From positions 186,001-250,000 of the forward strand of contig JAHQIY010000016.1 in assembly GCA_019054805.1 (NCBI GenBank): DNA of 64,000 nt, given 5' to 3'. Below, piece by piece: positions 23,898-35,060 of this stretch. This stretch comes from Brachionus manjavacas. Its lineage: Eukaryota > Rotifera > Eurotatoria > Ploima > Brachionidae. The notes under the pieces were generated by a model that saw only the letters and a list, made by a program, of their open reading frames with translations, did not search any database and was not told the origin of the DNA. Position numbers and translations under genes: made by a program. The stretch's first letter is position 1. Each line of letters starts with the position of its first letter.

Positions 23898-26586
23898 ATG
23901 ATTTTGAAAAGCTTTTTCTCTTGGAATTTTAGACCAAATTACTTTTCGCAAATAAAATACTTAACTAGTCAAAAAACAAAATCTGAGAGACATGTTTTAA
24001 AAGATGGACCAAACTTGAAAGACTTCATGAAATCAACAGCTGAATTGCGCGATACCAATTTAGCAGAAGAATCATCGAATTCAATCTTCTTAAGCAACAT
24101 TAAAAAACATCAGGAATATTTAGATAACTCAACAAACATTGACACAAAACGAAAAGTCTATTTCGAGGTGCATGGTTGTCAAATGAATATTAATGATACT
24201 GAGGTTGCCTATTCAGTTTTGGACAAAACTGGTTTATACACAAAAACAGAAAGCGAAAAAGACGCAGATGTTGTTTTGATAATGACTTGTAGCATTCGAG
24301 AAAATGCCGAGCAAAAAATTTGGAATAGACTTAGAGAATTTTTACACCAAAAGCGTCTTAAAAAAGATCTACAAATTGGTATACTTGGATGTATGGCTGA
24401 GAGACTGAAAGAAAAAATTTTGGACAAAGAAAAAATGGTTGATATTGTTTGTGGACCTGACTCGTATCGTCTCCTACCAGAATTACTAAATCAGTCTATT
24501 CAAACTGGAAATTCAGCAATGAACGTTCAGCTTTCTTTGGAAGAAACTTATGCTGATCTAGCTCCTTTAAGAATAAATACTACTAATAAAAATGCGTTCA
24601 TTTCAATTCAAAGAGGATGTGACAACATGTGCAGCTTTGTAAGTTTATTTTTTGTTTATTTTTTATTTTAATAAATGAAAATCTCTATTTCCAAATAAGA
24701 TAGATAAAAAATTAAATTAGTGTGCATTCTTTAATAAAGCTTTGAACTTTAATAACTGTTAAGAAAATATGAATATAAAAGAGTCTTCTTATGTAGGCTT
24801 ATGTCACATAATTACTCAATAATAAAATAAAGACGTAATTGAATTGAGAGAAAACAATAAAAATTAAATAACTTGAATTTTTATTAAAATAAATTACTAA
24901 AATTAATTTTTTTTGGTTTCTAATTTTTTATTTAAATTAATTAATTTAATTGAAATTTACGGAACAAAGAGAAAACCATCTATCTAGAAGCATCAAAATA
25001 AGCCAAATGACTTTTTATCTTAAAGAGATAATAAATTTATTTAATTTTTAAAAAATGAGATATACTTAGGTTACTTAAATGATTTTAAAATTAGTAATAT
25101 AACAGTAGAAAATTTTTCTAAGGCAAGTCCGATGATTATTTACGGAACTCTCTTTTTTTTAAAGTTTCAAAAAAATTTATTCTAAATGAAAATAAAAATC
25201 TAGAAAATAGATAAAATAATAAATCCTATAAATTTCTTTAAAAATTAAATTCAGAACTGTTCTAAAAAAAATACAATTTTACCTAAATTCTCAAAAAAAT
25301 TTAATATTTTTTAATTTTCATGATTATTTGATTTTTGATTAATGATTTTTGAATCCTTTTTGATTCTTAATAAAGAAAATAATCAACAAATTTAGTTAAT
25401 TGTTTCGAAAAAATAGAAAATTATTGAAAAAAAATATTTATATTAGTTAAACTTTTATTTGAGTTTTAAATTATTTTATTATTTTTATTTTGCAGTAAAT
25501 CCAGACCCCTCCCTTTTCATAAGCCTTAATTCTTTGATTATATTTTTTATTCACAATTTTTTTAAATAGTGTATTGTACCATTTGTTCGTGGACGTGAAA
25601 GAAGTCGTCCCATACAGTCAATAATTGATGAAATAAAACGTTTGTCCGATCAGGGTATAAAAGAAGTAACTCTTCTTGGTCAAAATGTAAATAGTTATCG
25701 AGATTTAAGCATATCTGTACCCATAGATAAAAAAATCGAAATGAGCAAAGGTTTTAAAACAATTTATAGACCAAAAAAAGGTGGCAAAAGATTTGCTGAT
25801 TTGCTTTATCAGGCATCAGAAGTTAATCCAGAAATGCGCATCAGGTTCACCAGTCCACATCCCAAAGACTTTCCGGATGATCTTTTATTTTTAATGAAAG
25901 AAAAAGCAAACATATGCAAAACTATCCATTTACCAGCTCAGTCAGGCAGCACTACATGTTTAGAGCGGATGCGACGTGGATACACCAGAGAGGCTTACAT
26001 AGATTTAGTTACTAAAATTCGGCAAATAATACCCCATATCGCTTTTACAAGCGATTTTATAGCGGGTTTTTGTGGAGAAACAGAACAAGAACATGCTGAT
26101 ACAATAAGCCTTCTAAATATGGTTAATTACACATTTTGCTTTATGTATACATATAGTATGCGTGAGAAGACCAGAGCCTATCATCGGTTCACAGATGATG
26201 TTCCAAATGATGTTAAGCAACGTCGTTATTTGGAAATGGTTGAAGTATTTAGGCAAACAGCTGCCGAATTGAACAAGTCAAAAATTGATCAAACTCATCT
26301 TGTTTTAATAGACCAAGTATCAAGAAGATCCAAACTAGATTATTCTGGAAGAAACGACAATAACACTCTAGTCAATTTTGAAAAGAAGGAAATTTGCCAA
26401 ATTGAAAATATGGATGATTTTTTTAAGCTTAAAAATGGTGAAGAATATTCATTGGAAAAAAAAGTTCCCACTATTGGAGATTATGTAGCTTGTCGATTGA
26501 CAAGTGCAACATCTCAAAGCTTTCGTGCAGAGCCTGTTTTTATGTGTAAATTGCAAACCTTTGATAAAATAAAAGATTTTATTTAA
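23898..26586 (+). CDS. CDK5RAP1: CDK5RAP1-like mitochondrial tRNA methylthiotransferase
   Basis: Radical-SAM enzyme of the MiaB family that makes the ms2i6A37 modification in mitochondrial tRNAs. Exons 23898-24638 and 25570-26586, 585 residues, close to the human protein. A basic leader suits mitochondrial import. The N-terminal cluster cysteines are in VHGCQMN (about 94), MTCSIRENAEQK (about 131) and ILGCMAERL (about 165). The radical-SAM motif is [23 protein letters not shown] in two parts: GCDNMCSF, then C at the start of exon 2 (Cys about 241, 245 and 248). LLGQNVNSY and RFTSPHPKDFP follow, with a TRAM-like C terminus. A 931-bp intron falls exactly between the second and third radical-SAM cysteines. 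The start used is the first in-frame ATG; two upstream in-frame codons (TTG) add nothing convincing. Confidence 0.92.
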
Positions 26587-26612
26587 ATAAAAAAATGCTT
26601 CAAGTTAATTTT

Positions 26613-29445
26613 TTATTTTTGGCCTGGAAAAACATAAGAATCAGATTGGTTTTGCAGTGAGCTACTTCTCATTCTACTGTAATTTAAGTTCGATGAAGAA
26701 GAGCTCTGAAGTTGAGCTTCGAAGATTCGTCCTTGTAATCGGCAAAAAACACAATTCAACTTAAATTCCCCGACTTTTTCCAACTTTGCCATTGTGAACG
26801 GTCGGTTGCAGGTGGAGCACTTAAAATAGAATTAATTAATTAAAAAGTAATTTTATTTCTTTGAGAAAATTTCTAACAAATAGAAGAATTTTAGTCTCAA
26901 AATTTAAAATTTATGTTTTTTTCCTATCATGCCATTTCCGAAATATTAAAAAATAAACAAAAAATTAGAAAAATTTACATTGATTAATTTGTTGCCAAAG
27001 TTTTTGTTTTGTTCAATAACTAGTTTAATATTCTCGCAATTTGTAATGTCCCATTCGCGAATTTGTCTATCCTTACCCACTGATACAAGCCATTTATTGT
27101 CTTTGGTGATCACAACATCATTAAGCCAGTTCGAATGACCCTGAATAAAATTTTTTTAATCAAGCTTAGCAATAAAAAAATCTTTTTTACTCTTAAAATT
27201 AGTTTTGGAACATAATGTATTAGATCCCATAAGACAAGTTTGGTATCATATCCGGCCGAGGCACAAAGCAATCCATCTTGACTTACTACACAACTTGATA
27301 TTGAGCCTTCGTGAGCTTTAGATAAAGTTGATGGCCCATTTTTTCTTAAATAAAATAATTTCTTTAGAATGAAAGCTATTGAAAATTACTCTTCAAAACC
27401 AAAAATACACCAAAGATTGTGCAAAGAATTTGTCAAAAAGTGTACAAGAGTATTAAAGATGAATGGAGCACATCTTGGTCAATTTTCAAACTGAACAATT
27501 CAAGTCTTCATCAAAATACTCAAAATTAAAGAGGAATTAGAAAATTTTATTTATGTTCAGAAATTTTCAATCAAGATCATAAAATACTATAAAAAAGAAA
27601 CATTTTGTTTTTAAAGGCTTATGGGGATGAAAGCGCATTAGCGATTTTTTTTTTAAAAAGACAATTTTAAATCATGACAAGGAAACTTTTTTTTAACAAA
27701 AATGCAGCGAAATCGTGTTTTATAACCAAAGTTAAGTAAATTTTGATTTTTGTAAAATTGAGTTTTAAAAAGTGTTTGTTTATTTTATTATATTTTATTA
27801 AATTATTTAAAGTTGATTTAAACGCTTAGTTTTTTTACTAGTGTGATAAAATTTATCCAAATATTATGCTCAACTTCAGTATTTCTTCAGATAAGTTTGT
27901 TTTATTTTGCACTGGAATAATGTTTAAAATTAAAAATATCCTATAAATTCTAATAGAAAAATGTCTTTCAGATATTTTTCTTAATTTTTAGAAATTCTTA
28001 TTTTTGAACGATTAAAATCGAAGCAAAAAAATTTGTATACAAAACTGCATATTTTTATTTTTTTCCCAAATATTAAAATTAAATTCCCCAATTATAACGA
28101 TTATACAGATAAAAAAATCGAATAAAAAAATAAATAATTTTTTAATAACCGTCTAGATCAGTAAGTATTTTAAAAAATTTATGTTTTTATTATCCTTTTA
28201 GTTATTTTTAATTTAAAAATTTGAAATTTTTTTAAAATCCCTTATTATAAAAGTCAGGTATTTAAATTTAAAAATTTGGGGTATTTTATAAAAATTTTGA
28301 GCTATTCGAACTAAATTTCTTTTTTTATTTTAATGTCAAAGATTAAATTTATTCATTTTTAATAAGATAGATAAATAAAAATGGTGAATATTAAATAAAT
28401 CAATTGAATTTCATTGAATTTAATATTTACCTATACATCCCGGTTGAAATATCCCAAACTTGAAGGGTCCTGTCCCAAGAACACGTGACGAATTTTCTTT
28501 CATCTTGTGTGAAGGCAAAATTTGAAATAACTCCAGTGTGAGATCTTTTTAAGAATGACATATTTTTTTTTTCATTTTTGTAATTTACCCGAGAGAAATT
28601 GTAATCTTTTTGGCACTAATATCAAAAAATTTGGTTGCTTTATCCATTGAAGTTGTTACAATCCGATCATTTTGTGGCGAAAATCCACACGATGTGATCG
28701 AACTTTGATGCAAATCTAATTAAAATAATTTAAAAAAAAATTAATTTTAAAATTGATTTTTTACTTGGTATCGACATTACTAAATTACCACTTCTGGCAT
28801 CCCATAATTTAACCAAATGATCAACATCTGATGCCGATACAATGAATTTATCATTTTCATTTGTGTAGCTACAAGATGTTACCAAGTGTTCATGAGAGTT
28901 TGACCACTAAAATCTTAACTAGTCTGAAATATTAAAATTTAACTTTATTAAATACCAAAATTTGTCCGGTTTCCATATCCCAACATTTAACTGTTTTATC
29001 CCAACTAAAAAATTCCAAAAAAATAATTCCAAAAAAATGATTTATCAAATAGATACTTGCCTGCAAGTGACAAATCTAGAATTATAGAAATTTAAATTTA
29101 AAAAAGGTCTTAAAAATTTAAATAGCTACATGAATATACTTTGAGTTATCATGGCTAACTCTAGCCTTTGGTATTATTGCATCATGAAGATTCTTGTAAA
29201 TGTTTAATTCGGCTCCAGAATTAAAATTCCAAATTCTGGCTGTATTGTCATTTGATACAGTGAAAATATTTTGATCATTATTTATTAATTGACATGAATT
29301 GACTGAATCCTTATGACCATTTATTTGTTTGATTCTAACCTTTTTTAACAACTTGAAGATGAAATAAAAATTTTAATCTAGCTACTTCTGCAGATTTTTC
29401 ATGAACCCATTCAGCATTAGGGGCTAACGCGCTATCCTGGTTCAT
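26613..29445 (-). CDS. WDR88: WD-repeat protein, WDR88-like
   Basis: Ten minus-strand exons: 29445-29386, 29351-29140, 29075-29061, 29004-28956, 28906-28765, 28715-28589, 28544-28431, 27344-27191, 27140-26979 and 26819-26613; 413 residues. It forms a seven-blade-type WD40 propeller with recurring ends such as ARIWNF, SWDKTVKCWDM, VKLWD, SWDRTLQVWD, KLVLWD and QIREWD. After the last blade there is a CSTCNRPF ... NCVFCR segment, a possible two-CxxC zinc ribbon, which matches my memory of human WDR88 (CxxC, then CVFCR). The 15-bp third exon and its GC-AG downstream intron are needed to keep the FVTCS-WDKTVK blade in frame. The first intron (34 bp) is unusually short. A 1,086-bp intron (27345-28430) is AT-rich with nothing recognised. 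The molecular role of WDR88 is not known to me. Confidence 0.8.
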
Positions 29446-30180
29446 TATTTCGAATGTTATGTATTTATTTTTGTGTTTTTAGCACTCAGTCAATATGTTC
29501 ATTCTTTGTTCTTACTTGTTAAGTTGTCAATAGCAACCATAGGCATTTATTTTTGGAAAAAATTCTTGTTAATTTCCTTAGTTTTAAAAATAATAATAAA
29601 AAATTTTGAAGGCTATTCTATTTTTTTGTACTCGAAAAAAGTTCATAAAAAGGTAAAAATAAAGATATATTGATAAAAAAAAGTTCAAAGCCAGCTAGAA
29701 AAATATCTGACAAATTCAAACGTAATCCCATTTGAAAATGCCAAAGAATAAGATTCAAATTTATTTAATTTTAGTCAATTTTGTCTTTCTGAACTTGGGT
29801 TCATTTGTGTCCAGGCAAACTAATAATACCGTTTTTATGTATAGCAGCATTTATTGTTTTTTCTCTCATTTTGAAGTTTTTAAAGGTTCGTTGTCATTCT
29901 TAATGCCGGTCTGAATGTGCAAAATTAATTTATAGGTGAAAAAGCGAGCTCTTCTTTTTCTTTCGTCAGAATATTATCTTAGGTGTTCTTCAATAATAAT
30001 GGCTCATTTATAACCTTCTTTTGTCTCGTCTCTTCCACAGACAAAGTCTTTACTTATTTTATCTTCGAGTCTTGTAACATAAAATTTTGGATGATGTCCT
30101 GTTAAATACCTATCATTCCTAATACAGACTTAACAATTTTGTTAAAATTCTGAATGTAATCTTAAAATGATAATAAAAAT

Positions 30181-30468
30181 TGTCCCTATTCTATCCTAGT
30201 GGATAATGGGGAGGCGCTCATCTCCTTTTCAAGTACCTTTTTGAGCAACGGCTCCGATCTGACACAGAGGCTACTGCATCGACTTGATCATCTACACCGC
30301 AACTATTACCCAGTCAAACTAGTCACCCTATTTTTATGATGAAAGAGGTTTAAACATACGCCCCGTATTGCAGAGATATTTTGAAGATTTTTTCACCCTC
30401 AGCGGATTTCGAACTCTCGATCCTCTACTTGCATGACTAACACGCAAACCATTGGGTTTTACGGACTT
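30181..30468 (-). mobile_element. tRNA-derived SINE, copy 1
   Basis: Read on the minus strand, the head at the high-coordinate end resembles a tRNA: a B-box-like GAGTTCGAAATCC lies about 50 bases in. A related copy at 57332-57548 preserves the A-box-like TAGCTGAATGG at the matching place. The two copies share the body (GAGGCGCTCATCTCC, TACCTTTTTGAGCAACGG, GCAGAGATATTTTGAAGATTTTT on the plus strand) with internal length differences. The homology is seen directly; the tRNA origin is inferred from the box spacing. Confidence 0.7.
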
Positions 30469-30899
30469 ATGAATGTCATCTTAGGCAAATAGTATTCGTT
30501 TGTTTCAAAACGTTTAGCTTGTTTCTAAGCTGTTCCATTCTTAAAATTTATCATAACAAAAAAATTTAATAGTGAACTGAAATGTATTACAAATGAACAA
30601 TTAAAGAGATAAAATCAATAATTTTTGATAGCTTTATTTATCTAAAATAGTAAGTGGCCACTCTGGTAGCCAAAGTGTAAAATAAATATATAAGTTATAA
30701 CATCCATAAGTTAAACACAAAATATCAATGAGCAAGAATGGTTTTTCAATATATATTTAAATAAAATCAAGTACTGTGCGCAAACTGTTTGTTAGAATTC
30801 AGCGAACTTTTTGATTAGGATGGGCGTTGATGAAAATGGAAACAGTTTATTTTTAGAAGGTTTAGTTTAATAATTTAAAGCTTACTAAACATCACAAAA

Positions 30900-32080
30900 C
30901 ACTTCATGTTCTATCTTCCGACAGATCCAAACATTTTTCTTCATAAATTTTACTTAACAAAACTGGTCGGCTTAAATAATAACCATCATTATGCAGTCTT
31001 CGTTTTCTATGTACAAATTCAAATTGTGACAAATAAATGCTCCATCTGGCGATGCGGTTCATTGGATCATTATTCTTCATTAGAAACATGAGAACACTGT
31101 GGTCAGTTCCAAAATAAATGGGATCTCCTATTAATAAGTAGCGAAATTCTTTAATTATGTGTATGGCTGAAGCCATTTCTTTTTTCGAAATACTCATTTG
31201 AATTTCATATCCTTTAAATAGCCTAGAAGAATATGCAACAATATATTCAATTCCATTTTCATCTTTTTTTCCAAGGAAAACACAAAAAGCTTATTCAGAT
31301 GAATCTGTAAATAAGTTGCATGTTCTCTTAAAATTCGTTTTTTTTTAAATAAGTTTAGAGGTTAGCAATCGTTACAGTTCCTCAGAGACACACTGACAAT
31401 CATCATTTCATTTCCATTTTTAGTTTGGCTTTTTCAAGTTATAAAGGAGAGATGTTAATTTTGCGAATTACTTTATAAACTTTCTGATTATTGCATATTC
31501 TTAAAAACTGCTGTAGTTGTTAAAAATTTTTAGGCTCTTTTCGGTCCCTTATAATTGCCTTTTTTTTATAATCGATTTCAATTTCCCTTGAAGAGACGAT
31601 GTAGCCCACAGTTCACATTCGTTTCGAGAACCATTTACGCTTTTCTGTATTTAGTTTTAAATTTGCTTTCTTTATCCTTCGCATTATTAACTTTTGAGTG
31701 ATTATATTGAACTTTATGCTAACAGAAAAAACACAAAAACATCAATAAATATAATCAAATTCCAGATCACCGAGAATTTAGATAATGGTTGGTGAAAAAA
31801 ACATAGGAGCATTTTTACTCCCATAGGCATCATGTTCCATTCGAAGTTCCTTATTCCATCGCTAAAGGCTGTTTATTTATTTGACTTTTCTTCGGTATGA
31901 GTTAGAAAAAATCCCGACTTTGCATAAAATGAACTAAATATTTTTGCATCTCAAACCTATGCAATAATACCTCAACTCGTGACATTTGACAGTCTTCTCT
32001 TACTGTCAATTTCCTTAAATCTATAACGAGTCCGAATCCTCTGTCTTTTCTCTTATTAAAGTTAAAATATAAGCTTATTT
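30900..32080 (-). pseudogene. Decayed Ty3/gypsy-type reverse transcriptase-RNase H fragment
   Basis: On the minus strand, from high to low coordinates, I can read pieces of a retrotransposon pol in several frames. They are an RT stretch with a MPMGVKNAP-type motif (near 31800-31850), a degraded active-site box where the two aspartates are no longer adjacent (near 31730), the ANLKLN segment (near 31680), and an RNase H region with FTDSSE, AYSSRLF, ISKKEMA and FGTDHSVL (30900-31320). Frameshifts and at least one in-frame stop (just after FTDSSE) break it. The longest intact piece is 30904-31197. Family assignment is from motif order. Confidence 0.8.
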
Positions 32081-32294
32081 TATAGATTTAAAATTTTTCT
32101 TCTCTCAATCTTTAATCTATTTCGTTTTTCGAATTTATAGTCTTATAAACTGAAACGACTTTAGTACATTTAACAAACGCAATCTGAATTAAGTTAAGAC
32201 ATTCTGAACTTAAATCGCAGGCTCTAAAAGATTTGTTTTTAGCTTTTAGACCGCTTTGAAATTAAGTTTTTTAAGTCAAATGTTGCATTTGAAC

Positions 32295-32458
32295 TGTAAC
32301 AACCCCTCTAGCAGACCCTGGTCTTCTGGGGCCTTGTTAGATCTCCATATATATATTTACTTTTTGTTTTTTAGAATAAAGAAGTTAGAGAAGAATCTTT
32401 CTTTTATTTTTTCTCTCCCTCTAACTCTCAATTTTATTTAATAGCGCACGCTATTAAA
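32295..32458 (+). mobile_element. Probable 5' LTR of a gypsy-like retrotransposon
   Basis: The stretch begins TGTAACAACCCC, a common LTR start. It contains AATAAA (about 32375) and ends at a TATTAAA immediately followed by TTGGTGGCAGCGG, which looks like a primer binding site (TGG matching a tRNA CCA end). A gag-like remnant follows on the same strand. No intact 3' LTR is found within this window. The LTR boundaries are inferred. Confidence 0.55.
32437..32458. repeat. 22-bp near-palindrome, copy 1
   Basis: TTTAATAGCG and CGCTATTAAA are exact reverse complements around a CA centre. The identical 22 bases recur at 33526-33547. This copy forms the end of the presumed 5' LTR. Confidence 0.85.
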
Positions 32459-33525
32459 TTGGTGGCAGCGGTTAAGCTTAAAAAAAAATAAAAATAAAAT
32501 AGAACACGATTTTGGAAGAACACTTGTTTTTATTAGTACATGTGTGTTTTAGCATAGCTGTGCTGTATTTAACTATGATTGCTGTAGCTAGTGCTTTTAA
32601 AGTTATTACAAACCTCTGGACTCTTCTGGTTTTAAATTCGGCAATGTAAATGAGTTGTTCAACGGGACTCCGGAAGAAGTTCACAAAGATAATGTGGAAA
32701 AGTCAGGGATCAAAACCGAACCGAGAAACATATGGCAAAATGATACTCAAATTGGATGCAGTGGTAATAGTCGGGGACGTTCTTTTCCTATCACAAGCCG
32801 AAATTTGTACTGCAGTTCTGAACATGAACAGCAGGGGGTAAAATTTTTGTTAGAGCCGATCAAAATAAACAATCCTTTCAGGGAGTCAATGTGGGAGCCT
32901 ACGTTTAATGACACATTAGAGGACAATGTGGTTTTCCCTAAATATAGTAGTCGAGATGCAAATTGGGATACGCCAATTAACCCTCTTAGAATGAAGAATG
33001 TGGTGATTCCTAAAAATAAGGGTCCCGGAGTATTTAACACTTTCAAAGATAAGTTAAAGGTAAAAGTAACCAAGTGTTTCACATGGAAATAAATTAATTA
33101 ATTTACATGGAAAAACCAAATCGACAAGCCGGCTGCGAGATTATGTCTGTTCTGCAGAAAATATGGTCATTTTGAATCGGACTGTTGCTTGAGAAAACAA
33201 ATGAATGTTGTGTTTCCAGAAAAACGAAAATAATTTGTAACGTCGACCCTGCAGAAAAGCAGGAAATTGTGTCTGTGGAAAGTCAGGACACTTGGTAGCA
33301 GACTGTTATTCCAGAAAAATCAGATGAGAATGATAACGTTAGAAAAAAGAGAACAAACGGAGCAGAAATTGTCAAATCAAGTAGTTCAAGAAGTCGTGAA
33401 TGAAAATAAGAAACATTTGGTTCACGATATTAAATTAAAAAATTGTTTTGAACCCCACGAAAATACCTGTTATCCAACAATCGATGAATCGATGGCAAGT
33501 CAGGAAATAGAGAAAACTAAGCATA
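32459..33525 (+). pseudogene. Gag remnant with CCHC zinc knuckles
   Basis: Downstream of the presumed primer binding site there are overlapping open frames. One is 32655-33092, a polar, proline- and asparagine-rich segment. It is followed, in a broken frame, by a zinc knuckle C-x2-C-x4-H-x4-C at about 33145-33186 (CLFCRKYGHFESDC). A second knuckle at about 33270-33310 has only one residue between the first two cysteines. Stops and frameshifts separate them, and no protease, RT or integrase follows before the second palindrome. This is consistent with a truncated gag of an LTR retrotransposon. Confidence 0.7.
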
Positions 33526-33547
33526 TTTAATAGCGCACGCTATTAAA
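33526..33547. repeat. 22-bp near-palindrome, copy 2
   Basis: Identical to 32437-32458. It ends the gag remnant, so it may be the last piece of a mostly deleted 3' LTR. Confidence 0.85.
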
Positions 33548-33647
33548 AAATTTTATTTCTATCGCTGGATCAAAATTATTATTCAATAAATTAATTTTAT
33601 AACAAAGTAATACGGTATTTTTATGAAAAAGCAATAAATAATACTAA

Positions 33648-34199
33648 AATTTTTTGGGGGTGATAAATTTAATTTTTTTAAGATGACAAAAATAACTAAA
33701 AGTGGTGACTAATTTAATCTATTTTAGCTGACAATAAAAAACTAATTATTCTGACAAAAAAACTAAACGACAGACAAAATTTTATTCATTTTTATTTTAT
33801 TTTATTTTAGTTCTAATGAATAAGAAAAAAAAAAGAAAAGCTATTTAGTAATTTAATTCTCTAATTTTGTAATGAATGAACTTAAATTGTGACGTTTTCT
33901 CATGGTTGACTCAAGCTTGATGATGGGATTTTGACAAAACGATTTGTCATAATCGTCTGGAGCTTCCTTCTGATTTTAGTGCTATAGTTCAAGATTTTGA
34001 ATTTTATTGTGACCTAAAAATCATTAATTTGTTGTAAAAATAATTAATTAGTCAAAAAAGTATTTTTGTCACCCAAATAATTATTTTATCAGTCAATTAA
34101 TTTATTTGTCATCATATGTAGTTTTTTTGTCAGTAGATTTAGTCTTTTTTGTCAGTTAAATTTAATCTTTTTTGTCAGTCCATTAATTGATGGCCAATA
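33648..34199 (+). mobile_element. Non-autonomous element with inverted arrays of TGACAAA motifs, copy 2
   Basis: Same family and orientation as 21550-22235, without the nested hairpin repeat. Right-end GTCA motifs fall at about 34068, 34108, 34129, 34151 and 34174, giving intervals of about 21-23 bp over the last four. The final stretch GTCAGTCCATTAATTGATGG is shared exactly with copy 1. No ORF. Confidence 0.7.
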
Positions 34200-35060
34200 A
34201 ATAATAAGAGTTTTTATGTTGTGTTAAATAAATTTTTATTTTTATTAAAAAATGTTTCTTAGAATTTTTAAAAGCTAATTTATTTTGTAGAAACAAATTC
34301 AGACTTTAAAAAGAATTATTTTATTATTAAATTTCTGCTTTTGTCCTTTATCCCAAAAATTCACAACTTCATCTTTTGCTTGTTTTTAAAAAATTTTCTC
34401 TTTATTTAATGTTGCAGATTACCATCGTATTCGTCTTTTATATGTTTCATATTGGAGTTCCAATGTGATTTACTTTTGCCAAAATTTAATCTTTATAATT
34501 TATTTCTTTCTTTCTTTATGTTTTTCGTCAAGATTTAGTTACTGCATTTATGCGATTATTTCATATTTTGTTGGTGAGTGCGATTAAGCTAATTAAATAT
34601 TCATTCATTATTATATTAAATTTTATTCAATTTGGTTAGCATAACAATTTAAAACATTAAATCAAATTGTACAATAGTTATTGATTTTTGGGAATAAATT
34701 TTGCAAATGAGAAAAAAATTGAATTTTCGTTTTTTTTTTCACGGTTCAAATAAACCTGAATGAGTTAAAAAATCTGGTTTATTTTTGGTGGGTAAAATTT
34801 GCTGAATAAAAAGTTGATTAAAAGTAAATTTGGTTCTGTATCTATCAAGTTTTTTTAAAATAATTTCATTGATGACTAATATAAAATATAAAATTATAAA
34901 AAAAAATTAAAATCCAACAAGCAGTCCTGTAAGAAAAAGATAAATTATGAATAAGCTGTAACCCAGTTTATAAAATTCAAATTAATTATCATATCTACTT
35001 GAACATATTTATCAATTTGCCACACACTTCCATCATTCTTGTCCAGAAGCAAAAGAGAAT
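34200..35060. other. Upstream region of EXOC4
   Basis: AT-rich, no ORF of note and no repeat recognised. The EXOC4 promoter should lie here by position. Confidence 0.4.

Noticed and set aside
29738-29985. Possible short secreted protein (hydrophobic start, with a potential intron before GTGAAAAAGCG)
   Set aside because: Only about 60 residues. The hydrophobic character follows from T-rich codons and nothing else supports it.
30400-30468. tRNA gene on the minus strand
   Set aside because: Only the A- and B-box regions resemble a tRNA and the cloverleaf is poor. The homologous body continues for 200 bp, as in a SINE.
34068-34177. Regularly spaced GTCA motifs considered as a CRISPR-like array
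   Set aside because: The repeats are only a few bases long, the spacers are not unique inserts, the genome is eukaryotic, and the whole block is shared with another element copy.
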